Assembly: GCF_021650935.1 (NCBI RefSeq)
Contig: NZ_CP091244.1
Span: 1,054,001 to 1,118,000 of the forward strand
Origin: Thiothrix winogradskyi
GTDB taxonomy: Bacteria > Pseudomonadota > Gammaproteobacteria > Thiotrichales > Thiotrichaceae
Length of the DNA stretch: 64,000 nucleotides
Reading direction: 5' to 3'
The notes beneath the pieces are model-generated. The model had not been told where the DNA came from. It saw nothing but the letters and a program-made list of their open reading frames with translations, and made no database searches. The translations under genes and the position numbers were made by a program. The stretch's first letter is position 1, and each line of letters begins with the position of its first letter. Positions 17,007-24,986 of the stretch are shown here, one piece after another.

Positions 17007-17516
17007 TCACTTCTTGTCTTCAGGTTTGTCTTCAGACTTGGTTTCTTCCTTTTTGTCTTCTTTTTTCTCTTCCTTGGGAGGTGCGTCTACTGACACAGAC
17101 TCTAGCCAAGAACGGATCGACCACAGACCTTCCTGTGCGACAATGCCGTCAAATTTGGGCATGTAGGTGACGCCGTTGCGGATAGCGCCGTTAATCATGC
17201 GTTCTTTAAAAAATTCGTCGCCTTCTGCACCCAGCGGCAGGGTTTCGCGCAAGTCAGGGGCAATCCCGCCGGATACGCCATCAATCCCGTGGCAACGCGC
17301 ACAGTTTTGGGCGTAAGCCGCGTGGCCGATTTCAATGGCACGTTCATTGCCAGAATACGGGTTGGTGTCTAGCCAGACGGTGCTGTCTTTAAGCGGTTCT
17401 AAACCGCTGATGTCAATGGCTTGTGGAGTGACGTCGCCGTGGGCAAATGCATTGACACCGACAACTAAACCCAGCGTTGCTACCACCACAGAAACAGAAC
17501 GTTTAACGATTTGCAT
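17007..17516 (-). CDS. pedF: Cytochrome c-550, PedF-type electron acceptor of the quinoprotein dehydrogenase
   Basis: 169 residues with a signal peptide ending NAFAHGDVTPQ. One c-type heme site, CARCH, lies in AAYAQNCARCHGIDGVSGG. GVTYMPKFD supplies the likely axial Met. The pattern matches the PedF/c550 family that accepts electrons from PQQ alcohol dehydrogenases. It ends in an unusual 25-residue Lys/Glu/Asp-rich tail (KEEKKEDKKEETKSEDK) not needed for heme binding. It lies directly after the dehydrogenase gene, with structured intergenic RNA on both sides. Confidence 0.88.
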   Translation of the reverse strand: MQIVKRSVSVVVATLGLVVGVNAFAHGDVTPQAIDISGLEPLKDSTVWLDTNPYSGNERAIEIGHAAYAQNCARCHGIDGVSGGIAPDLRETLPLGAEGDEFFKERMINGAIRNGVTYMPKFDGIVAQEGLWSIRSWLESVSVDAPPKEEKKEDKKEETKSEDKPEDKK

Positions 17517-17555
17517 ATCTCATACCTTCGATCAAAAATAGCCCCTTACTAGGTG

Positions 17556-17585
17556 GGTAACGGGGCGGATAGTCCCCCCGTTACC
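17556..17585 (-). terminator. Intercistronic hairpin between the dehydrogenase and pedF
   Basis: GGTAACGGGG (17556-17565) pairs with CCCCGTTACC (17576-17585), a 10-bp stem with a 10-base loop just after the dehydrogenase stop. It is similar in shape to the hairpin after pedF. No poly-U tail is seen, so processing or stabilisation is as likely as termination. Confidence 0.6.
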
Positions 17586-17601
17586 ACACTAAACGCGGGA
17601 A

Positions 17602-19356
17602 TTAGGATGTTTTCGGCAGTTTGAATACCCACAGGCTGCCACCCTGATTGAGGTGCTTGACGCTTTTAGCGACTTCGCCACCCCACAACGGAACTGCACC
17701 ACCCCAGCCGGACGGTACGGCAACAAACTGTTCACCGTCTTGTTCCCACGTCACTGGGATGCCGACCACACCAGAGCCGGTCTGGAACTTCCACAGTTCC
17801 GCACCTGTTTTGGCATCAAATGCTTTCAGGTAGCCTTCCGGCGTGCCGGTAAACACCAGATTGCCAGCGGTAGTCAGTACGCCACCCCAGAGTGGTGCTT
17901 TGTTTTTGGCTTCCCAGACGATTTTGCCGGTTTTCGGATCCATCGCCCGCAATGCGCCGATGTAATCTTCGTTCAATGGCTTGATGGTGAAACCCGCCCC
18001 CAAGTAAGCCGCGCCTTTTTTGTAGCTGATCGGCTCGTTCCAGATGTCCATGCCCCATTCGTTGGCAGGCACGTAGAACAGCTCGGTATTCGGGTTGTAA
18101 GCCATCGGCATCCAGTTTTTACCGCCTAAGAATGAGGGCGCGGAGAATACCGATGTGCCTTTGTCAGCACCCTCACTGGGTTTGCCGGGGCGGTTGTCGT
18201 CAATGTATTCCGGGCGACCGGTTTTCAGGTCAATACCTTTTGCCCAAGTAATCTGGTTGACGAAGGGGGTGGCATTGATCAGCTTGCCATTGGTGCGATC
18301 CAGTACGTAGAAGAAGCCATTACGGTCAGCGTGACCACCGGCTTTGATGACCGTGCCGTCTTCTTGCTTCAAGTCAAACGAAATGAATTCGTTGACGCCA
18401 TCGAAGTCCCAACCATCATGCGGTGTCCACTGGTAGTGCCACTTAATTTTGCCGTCATCGGGGTTGATGGCCAGTAACGAGGAGGAATACAGGTTGTCAC
18501 CGGGGCGCAGATGCGAGTTCCACGGCGAAGGGTTGCCTGTACCGAAAAACAGTGAATCGGTATCCACGTCGTAAGTACCGCCTAACCAAGTGGCTGCACC
18601 ACCGGTTTGCCACAAGTCACCCGGCCAGGATTTGTTGGTTTCGCCGGTAATGCCGTTGTCTTTGCCATCCAATGTCCCCATGTGACCTTCGACTGAGGGG
18701 CGTGACCAGACCAGTTTGCCGGTTTTGGCATCACGGGCTTCGACTTTACCCACGACACCGAATTCACCACCGGAATTGCCCGTAATGACTTTGCCTTTCA
18801 CTACAATGGGGGCGGCGGTATTGGAGTAACCCGCTTTGAAATCGCCCAGCTTTTCTTTCCATACCACTTTGCCGGTTTCTTGGTCGAGGGCAACCAGTTG
18901 CGCGTCAAGGGTGGCGAAAATAAACAGGTTGTCGTACAGCGCCCCGCCACGGTTTACCACGTCACAGCACGGCATAATGCCTTCGGGCAAGCGGTGGTCG
19001 TATTGCCATAGCTCTGCGCCAGTTTTAGCATCAACGGCGAAGGCACGTGAATAGGAGGCAGTGGTGAATATCTTGCCATTATGTACCAATGGCTGGGCTT
19101 CCTAACCACGCTGTTTTTCATCCCCAAACGACAGTACATAGGCTGGTACAAGGTTTTTCACGGTCTCGGCATTAAGCTTATCCAATGGGCTGAAACGTTG
19201 CCCTTGTAAGCCCATACCGTAACTCACGACATTATCGGTGGTTTTGGCATCGTCGGCGATGTCCTGATCGGTAACGGCGAACGCGGCAGTGGTACTAAAC
19301 GCAGCGCCAATGGCAAGTGCCAGCACTAATTGACGGAATGAACGCTCTGGTTTCAT
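17602..19356 (-). pseudogene. Lanthanide-type PQQ alcohol dehydrogenase (PedH/ExaA-like) with one in-frame TAG
   Basis: Periplasmic quinoprotein that oxidises primary alcohols to aldehydes and passes electrons to cytochrome c-550. The frame from ATG 19356 covers about 584 codons, normal for the family. A signal peptide, the adjacent-Cys ring (CCDVVNRG), tryptophan-docking repeats and the active site GWDFDGVNE are all present. The second Asp of D-x-D marks lanthanide-dependent members; calcium enzymes carry Ser or Ala there. A single TAG at 19102-19104 interrupts [20 protein letters not shown], where relatives have Gln, so one C-to-T change from CAG explains it. The frame is otherwise perfect on both sides. 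It may be a sequencing error, a very recent null allele or a suppressed amber. A restart at TTG 19089 would lack the signal peptide. Confidence 0.88.
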
Positions 19357-19439
19357 GAATGGTTTCTCCTCTCCAGCTAAAGCAATTGTAGGTAGAACCC
19401 GTAAACGCCTCCCAAAGCGACTTACGGATGTTAGAAAAC

Positions 19440-19472
19440 AGCTTAACGAACATCAGGTTGGAAAAAGGTTGG
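19440..19472 (-). promoter_or_regulatory. Tandem CCAACC box and -10 of the dehydrogenase operon
   Basis: Minus-strand CCAACCTTTTTCCAACC (19456-19472, period 11) is followed after 10 bases by TAAGCT (19440-19445). The box lies inside the last codons of pqqE (encoding NLFP), so the dehydrogenase operon has its own activator site within the upstream gene. Confidence 0.75.
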
Positions 19473-20571
19473 GCGAATTTGATTTTTGTCGTTGCCGAAA
19501 AACGAGGGGTTTGCTAGTGCCAACCCCTAAGCGGCTGCTATCAATCGCCTGTGTAATCACCTGATGATGCGGTGACTTTGCGCAAGTGGGGTCGGCATTG
19601 GTCGGGTCGCCGGTCAGTTTGAAGGCTTGGCAATGACAACCGCCAAAATCTTTTTCACGTTCATCGCAGGTGCGGCACGGCTCTTTCATCCAGTCTTCGC
19701 CCCGGAACTGATTGAAGGCGGGCGATTCGTTCCAAATCCATTCCAGCTCATGGTCACGCACGTTATGCAGCGCCAACCCCGGTAAATCGCGGGCAGCATG
19801 GCAGGGCAACGCCACCCCATCCGGGGCAACCGCAAGGAACACCCGACCCCAACCGCCGACACAGGCTTTCGGGCGGTTTTCGTAATAATCCGGCACCACG
19901 TAGTAAATACGCATTTTGCCCTTGAGCTTGGCCTGATACTCATGCGCTACCCGTTCGGCTTCGCGCACTTGTTCCAGTGTCGGTAGCAAATGGTCACGGT
20001 TGAGCAATGCCCAGCCTTCAAATTGCGTGGTGGCCAATTCCACGTAATCGGCTTGCAATTCCACGGCTAAATCCAGCATTTGGCTGACGCGGTGGCTGTT
20101 CTGGCGGTGGATCACGAAACACAACACCATCGGGTAGCCATTGGCTTTCACCGCTCGCGCCATGTCGAGTTTGTGCTGGAAAGCGTCAGTACCCGCCAGA
20201 TAATCATTCAGCACCGCGTCATCGGCTTGGAAACTCACCTGAATATGATCCAGCCCCAGTTCGCGGAAACGTTCCACCCGTGCCGCATCCATGCCCACAC
20301 CCGACGTAATCAGGTTGCTGTAATAGCCGAGTTTGCGGGCTTCACCGATGAGGATTTCCAAATCTTTGCGTACCAGCGGTTCGCCGCCGGAAAAGCCCAG
20401 TTGCGCCGCGCCGAGTTGGCGGGCTTGGTGCAATACCCGCAGCCAGCCTTCGGTATCGAGTTCGTCTTTTTTGGGAATAAGGTTGAGAGGGTTACTGCAA
20501 TACGGGCATTGCAGCGGGCAGGAATGGGTCACTTCCGCTAAGAGCCAGAGCGGCGGCGGTGGTTTAGCCAT
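19453..20571 (-). CDS. pqqE: PqqE radical SAM enzyme, PQQ biosynthesis
   Basis: 372 residues from ATG 20571, which overlaps the pqqD stop; an earlier in-frame start adds only five unconserved residues. The radical-SAM cluster motif is CPLQCPYC (C-x3-C-x2-C), followed by GFSGGEPL. The C-terminal SPASM cysteines are visible in CVGGWG, PCHAARDLPG, PCRTCDEREKDFGGCHC. With PqqD it joins the Glu and Tyr side chains of the PqqA peptide by a carbon-carbon bond. The last 30 residues, after SPHH, extend beyond the conserved end and overlap the dehydrogenase promoter. Confidence 0.95.
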   Translation of the reverse strand: MAKPPPPLWLLAEVTHSCPLQCPYCSNPLNLIPKKDELDTEGWLRVLHQARQLGAAQLGFSGGEPLVRKDLEILIGEARKLGYYSNLITSGVGMDAARVERFRELGLDHIQVSFQADDAVLNDYLAGTDAFQHKLDMARAVKANGYPMVLCFVIHRQNSHRVSQMLDLAVELQADYVELATTQFEGWALLNRDHLLPTLEQVREAERVAHEYQAKLKGKMRIYYVVPDYYENRPKACVGGWGRVFLAVAPDGVALPCHAARDLPGLALHNVRDHELEWIWNESPAFNQFRGEDWMKEPCRTCDEREKDFGGCHCQAFKLTGDPTNADPTCAKSPHHQVITQAIDSSRLGVGTSKPLVFRQRQKSNSPNLFPT

Positions 20572-20833
20572 AACGCACCCACCCACGCTCTAGCGCTTCA
20601 GCCAGAAAACTCAGCACATCTTCGCGCAAGTCTTCCGCTTCGTATTCGTTTTCCAAGTCAGCGATGACGCGCACTATGCTGCGTTCGCCATTACAGAACG
20701 TCAGAATGGCAGCAGCGGTTTCATTGAGTTGCACCATGCCTTCGGGGTAGAGCAGCACATGGCAGTCTTGCACCGGTTCCCACTGAAAGCGGTAGCCGGG
20801 GGCAAGTGCCGGTTTGGCATTCAGGTCAGGCAT
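20564..20833 (-). CDS. pqqD: PqqD peptide chaperone, PQQ biosynthesis
   Basis: 89 residues from ATG 20833 ([20 protein letters not shown]). It is the RiPP recognition element that binds PqqA and delivers it to PqqE. Conserved features are [19 protein letters not shown] and a C-terminal helix region ([15 protein letters not shown]). The start lies inside the end of pqqC and the stop overlaps pqqE, giving a tightly coupled C-D-E unit. Confidence 0.93.
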   Translation of the reverse strand: MPDLNAKPALAPGYRFQWEPVQDCHVLLYPEGMVQLNETAAAILTFCNGERSIVRVIADLENEYEAEDLREDVLSFLAEALERGWVRYG

Positions 20834-21569
20834 TTTCCACCTCCGCAATGTTGAAATACGGCGGCATGTGTTGAATGTATGCCAGATACATCGCATCCAG
20901 CATTGTCCACAACACATCCAGCTTGAACTTGAGGATTTGCAGAGCGCGTTGCTGTTGCTCGACCGTGGTGAAATGTTGCAGGGTTAACGCCAGCCCGTGA
21001 TCGACATCGCGGTGGGCTTCGGTCAAACGGTTGCGGAAATATTGCAACCCGGCGTTATCAATCCACGGGTAATGATCCGGCCAGCTTTGCAGGCGCTGGC
21101 GGTGCGCGGTCGGGGCGAACAATTCGGTCAGCGAGGAACACACCCCTTCGCGCCAATCAGCGTGATGCACGAAATTGATATAAGCATCTACCGCGAAACG
21201 CACGCCCGGCAAGACATGGCGCTGGTCGAGCAATTCCTCACGCGGCACACCGCAAGCTTCGCCTAGGCGTATCCATGCTTCAATCCCACCGTCGGAAACA
21301 TGGTCGGTGGCAGGCCCGCCGTCGTGGTCGAGGATGCGTTGAATCCATACCCGGCGCACGTCGCGATCCGGGCAATTGAATAGCAGTGCCGCATCTTTGC
21401 GCGGAATCGTGACCTGATAATAAAAGCGGTTGGCAACCCAGCCACGCAATTGCGCGGCATTGAGCTTGCCCTCGTACATCATCTGCTGAAATGGGTGGTG
21501 AATGTGGTAATAGCGCCCCAGTGAGCGCAATTGCTGTTCAAATTCGGCGGGTGTCCACGCGGTCGTCAT
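20826..21569 (-). CDS. pqqC: PqqC pyrroloquinoline-quinone synthase
   Basis: 247 residues. It catalyses the last step, ring closure and eight-electron oxidation to PQQ. The all-helical family signature is clear ([63 protein letters not shown]). It starts at ATG 21569 after a GAGGAGA site and has its own CCAACC promoter at 21598-21632, because two accessory modules now separate it from pqqAB. A 125-bp copy of its start and promoter lies at 28603-28825. Confidence 0.95.
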   Translation of the reverse strand: MTTAWTPAEFEQQLRSLGRYYHIHHPFQQMMYEGKLNAAQLRGWVANRFYYQVTIPRKDAALLFNCPDRDVRRVWIQRILDHDGGPATDHVSDGGIEAWIRLGEACGVPREELLDQRHVLPGVRFAVDAYINFVHHADWREGVCSSLTELFAPTAHRQRLQSWPDHYPWIDNAGLQYFRNRLTEAHRDVDHGLALTLQHFTTVEQQQRALQILKFKLDVLWTMLDAMYLAYIQHMPPYFNIAEVENA

Positions 21570-21597
21570 CGGTTATCTCCTCTCCCAAAGATTGTCC

Positions 21598-21632
21598 ACA
21601 GTATGGAAGTCGTGGGGTTGGAGAAAGGTTGG
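21598..21632 (-). promoter_or_regulatory. Tandem CCAACC box and -10 of pqqCDE
   Basis: Minus-strand CCAACCTTTCTCCAACC (21616-21632, period 11) is followed after 12 bases by TACTGT (21598-21603); at the usual 10 bases the hexamer is CATACT. This promoter makes pqqCDE independent of pqqAB. Confidence 0.7.
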
Positions 21633-21737
21633 TTGTTAAAACCGGAGATAGTGGGTATGACGATTATCTTCAATCTGTCGTTATTTGGACTTTTGTATTA
21701 CAGTTAGTGCATTCATTGAAAAAAGGTAGTATTTGGT

Positions 21738-21944
21738 ATGCAACTGGCAACGATTTCTCCCAAGTTCCAAGTGGTGATTCCACGTGCCATACGTGAGCCG
21801 ATGGGCATTCAAGTGGGACAAAAAATGCAGGTGTTACGTTACGGTAATCGTATTGAGTTGATTCCATTTAAAATAGCCAAAGAGTTACGCGGATTTTTGC
21901 GTGGTATTGATACAACCATCGAGCGTGAAGGTGATCGTGTATGA
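21738..21944 (+). CDS. vapB: AbrB/MazE-type antitoxin (VapB-like)
   Basis: 68 residues with the swapped-hairpin DNA-binding fold seen in LATISPKFQVVIPRAIREPM and IQVGQKMQVLRYGNRIELIP. The C-terminal tail would neutralise the toxin. The stop overlaps the toxin ATG (ATGA). With its partner it forms an addiction module at the left edge of the accessory block that splits the pqq operon. Confidence 0.85.
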   Translation: MQLATISPKFQVVIPRAIREPMGIQVGQKMQVLRYGNRIELIPFKIAKELRGFLRGIDTTIEREGDRV

Positions 21945-22318
21945 AGGTCGTGGATTCGTGTGGTTGGTTGGAGTATTTTGCTGATGGTGCAAATGCCGAT
22001 AAATTTGCAGCCGCTATTGAAGATACCCAACAGTTGATTGTTCCCGTGATCAGTATTTTTGAAGTATTCAAGCGTGTGCTACAGCAACGCGGTGAGGATG
22101 CTGCATTGCAAGCCGTTGCAATCATGTCACAAGGGCAGGTGATTGATTTGGATATGTCACTTGCCTTGATGGCAGCGAAACTCTCTGCTGAACTTAAAAT
22201 GCCTATGGCGGATAGCATCATCCTCACCACTGCACGCCAATACCATGCAGTTGTTCTGACACAAGACAACGATTTTGAAGGCGTGGCAGGTGTGGAGTAT
22301 TTTAAAAAAGTCACTTAG
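21941..22318 (+). CDS. vapC: PIN-domain toxin (VapC-like ribonuclease)
   Basis: 125 residues. The acidic PIN residues are VVDSCGWLEYF (Asp5), a Glu in SIFEVFKRVL, Asp in PMADSIILTTAR and Asp in VLTQDNDFEG. Such toxins cut RNA, often tRNA, when the antitoxin is lost. Its 3' end overlaps the convergent helicase gene by 8 bases, so little sequence separates the addiction module from the possible defence operon. Confidence 0.87.
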   Translation: MKVVDSCGWLEYFADGANADKFAAAIEDTQQLIVPVISIFEVFKRVLQQRGEDAALQAVAIMSQGQVIDLDMSLALMAAKLSAELKMPMADSIILTTARQYHAVVLTQDNDFEGVAGVEYFKKVT

Positions 22319-24983
22319 TCAGCTCGTGACAACTTGGTGAAAAGTTTGGCGTATTCGCTGTAATATCATCAAAAATCGTTTTCAAATCAGTATCACGAAG
22401 TTCTTCAGTGCTTGCAGTTATGACGATTCCATGTAACTGCGCCCTAAGATCATACCAGCGTTGCTGTAAAATTTTCCAATTATGTTCATCGTAAGTGCCA
22501 CGAAATACGACGGATCTGATTTCAATCCGAGAAAAATGTTCAGGTTTTTCGTTCGCTTGACTCTCACGCACAAGCGTATTTTCCCAATGGCTACCAACTC
22601 GGTCAACGCGACCAATTTGCTGCTCAACAATACCGGGATTCCATTCGGGATGAAGTAATATAACAATTCGACAGGCTTTATGTAGATTCAAACCTTCACG
22701 ACCAACCATTGATTGGGCAACTAAAACTTTCGGAAAGCTATGCAAACGGTTAAAAGCCACTTGCATAACCCGACGTGATTCCAGTTTGGTTTCTCCATAC
22801 ATAAATCGAGCGAAACTGCCGCGTTGGTGATTATACTCATAACCTAGCCGCTCTCTAATTAATGGAAAATCAATTATTTTTTCATTCGACTCATCATTAT
22901 TATCAGCGTTATCTGTATCTACAATAGCTTTGGGTGCATCATCATGATCGGCATTGTCTGTATCCATAATGGCGTTAATTAATTCAATGAATGTATTGGC
23001 ATAGTCTTTTGGTAATAATTTTTTGTTTCCATCTAATAATTCGTACATGGCGCGGCTTAACCAAATCAATGTATCGTCATCATTTTGGATGTCATGCAAT
23101 ATTTTTCTCATTGGATTAATGCTTTGCCCTAAACCTTGCTGAATCGTATCTATAAGCTGATTTCTAAATGAATTTAAGCGACGTTGTTCCTTATGGTATT
23201 GTTTATCCAGCTCACGGTTGATGCTTTCAATTGTAGGAAAACGAGTATCAAGCTGTAACTGAGTACATGCAGCTTGAACTGCTGCCTCCTCATCCTGATG
23301 TACCGTAGCCTGTGGCCAATGCGTATTGGTTTGTAGTCGATGTAACATTTGCCTTGCGTTCAACAGATTAACCAATGCTCTCATTGGCTGAGTAAAGCGT
23401 CCAAAAACTAGTACTTTTTCATCTTTTTCAATGTATTTTTCAATTTCCTCAACTGTTGCAAGAATAGCAGGATGGTCATAAAGTAATGCTTGTTTTTCAA
23501 AGCTATTGCCAATAACAACTAACCACCATTGAATACGTTGCTGACGTTTTTCATCATCATCAACTGATTTTTGATTATCACTTTTCATTTCATCCTGTTT
23601 GGGCTTGTCAGATTCTGTGTACAGATGCTGATCAATTAAGGAGGAAATTCCATGTCCATTACCAAGGGTAAGTCTTAATCGTTTCGCTTTGGGGTCATCT
23701 GCCTGATTTGCAACGACAGATAATGCTTCGGCTGCGCAAATGGCTTGTTTCCATGATGCAGATAATGAGGCTGTTGTGATTGGGATTTCCTGTTGGTAAC
23801 GATAGTCACTGGCAGGTAAACCCGTTAATGTCTGAAAGTCTTTGACTGCTTGATCCTCACGCTTATCTCGGCGCAACAGAAAAGGTGACAAGGTGGACTG
23901 AAACTGTTTGGCAGCATGTTTGTACTCTTCACGAGTTCTTTCATTACTGCGCCAAGTTTTCTGAAGGTGCTGAACTGCATGGATATAAGTCTCAATAGAT
24001 GGATGAATGTCATTCATTTGCTCCACATCAAGTTGAATACGTTGCAGTATTTGCTTCCATTGTTCCAAGTGCAATTCCACAGGTGTTGCAGTCAAAGCAA
24101 CCCGCCGGGTACTAGTGGTTGGTAGAATAACATTACTCAGCAGTCGTGATAGACCACTATCTTCTGCGCGACTTTTATGAGCCTCATCAATAATCACTAA
24201 ATCAAAAACACCCAAACCAATACCTACTGCTCTTTCCAGCCAGATACGCCCCTCTTTATGCTTATGGTAGAAATCTCCTGAGCGCAATGGCATAGTATTC
24301 CATGCATCATTTTCATAGAGATTATCTAATAAATGAAAAGCAGGATGTGAAGCATCTTCAGGAATTTCTTTGACAATACTCTCTGCTGCATTACATACCC
24401 AATAATCTGATAAATTTTCACTGAGAGAGCCACGGGGTAATCGCCCATCTTGTCGCTTGCGCCATTCTGCAAACAACCGGGGAAGTAAAGCCCAACGCCA
24501 ACTATCTGATTTATTACCTAAACGCCAGTTGGTAAATGAGTGTGAGACTAAAACAATATCTTCATTAAACCACGGTGCTTGCTCTTGCGGATCATCTGAT
24601 TTCCATGCCTTGAGATAAGCCCAAAAGCTTCTTAGTACAGACTTCGTATTAGGTCTACCACATTTTTGTCGTTCGTCTTGCCGTTTTTGTATTTCATCCT
24701 GCCATTGATAACCCAAGCCGGGGGGAATCAAAATAGCAACGCGCCCCTTACATTCAACAACAGCATGTGCCAACTCAACCGCTACACGGGTTTTCCCCAT
24801 GCCAACTTCATCAGCAATCACTACGCCATTATTGGCAATACGATCAGCAAGAGCCAAGATGCTTGCCTGTTGACCATCGTTCAACCATGTTTCTTTGCCT
24901 TGCTCACGCAATTGTTTTTGTTTGGCAGCAGAACAACGCAGAATTTCGGCAACTTTTTGCCATCCCTGAAAAGATTGGTTCAT
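22311..24983 (-). CDS. SNF2-like superfamily 2 helicase of a putative defence operon
   Basis: 890 residues. Motif I is DEVGMGKTR (about 58-66), motif II VIIDEAHKS, and a Ser-Ala-Thr-like VALTATPVEL forms motif III. Motif VI is EQQIGRVDRVGS near the C-terminus. A long, poorly conserved, charged insert separates the two RecA-like lobes (DDDEKRQQR, DTDNADHDDAPKA). Related SNF2-type ATPases occur in DISARM, Dpd and other multi-gene defence systems. It follows the PLD gene by 3 bases in a three-gene operon whose base composition is clearly more AT-rich than the flanking pqq genes, indicating acquisition by transfer. Confidence 0.82.
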   Translation of the reverse strand: MNQSFQGWQKVAEILRCSAAKQKQLREQGKETWLNDGQQASILALADRIANNGVVIADEVGMGKTRVAVELAHAVVECKGRVAILIPPGLGYQWQDEIQKRQDERQKCGRPNTKSVLRSFWAYLKAWKSDDPQEQAPWFNEDIVLVSHSFTNWRLGNKSDSWRWALLPRLFAEWRKRQDGRLPRGSLSENLSDYWVCNAAESIVKEIPEDASHPAFHLLDNLYENDAWNTMPLRSGDFYHKHKEGRIWLERAVGIGLGVFDLVIIDEAHKSRAEDSGLSRLLSNVILPTTSTRRVALTATPVELHLEQWKQILQRIQLDVEQMNDIHPSIETYIHAVQHLQKTWRSNERTREEYKHAAKQFQSTLSPFLLRRDKREDQAVKDFQTLTGLPASDYRYQQEIPITTASLSASWKQAICAAEALSVVANQADDPKAKRLRLTLGNGHGISSLIDQHLYTESDKPKQDEMKSDNQKSVDDDEKRQQRIQWWLVVIGNSFEKQALLYDHPAILATVEEIEKYIEKDEKVLVFGRFTQPMRALVNLLNARQMLHRLQTNTHWPQATVHQDEEAAVQAACTQLQLDTRFPTIESINRELDKQYHKEQRRLNSFRNQLIDTIQQGLGQSINPMRKILHDIQNDDDTLIWLSRAMYELLDGNKKLLPKDYANTFIELINAIMDTDNADHDDAPKAIVDTDNADNNDESNEKIIDFPLIRERLGYEYNHQRGSFARFMYGETKLESRRVMQVAFNRLHSFPKVLVAQSMVGREGLNLHKACRIVILLHPEWNPGIVEQQIGRVDRVGSHWENTLVRESQANEKPEHFSRIEIRSVVFRGTYDEHNWKILQQRWYDLRAQLHGIVITASTEELRDTDLKTIFDDITANTPNFSPSCHELTK

Positions 24984-24986
24984 GGT

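Noticed and set aside
19089..19104. Programmed readthrough or pyrrolysine at the TAG in the dehydrogenase
   Set aside because: Nothing nearby suggests a stem-loop or Pyl genes, and the position is normally Gln. A point change or error is simpler, so readthrough is only kept as a check.
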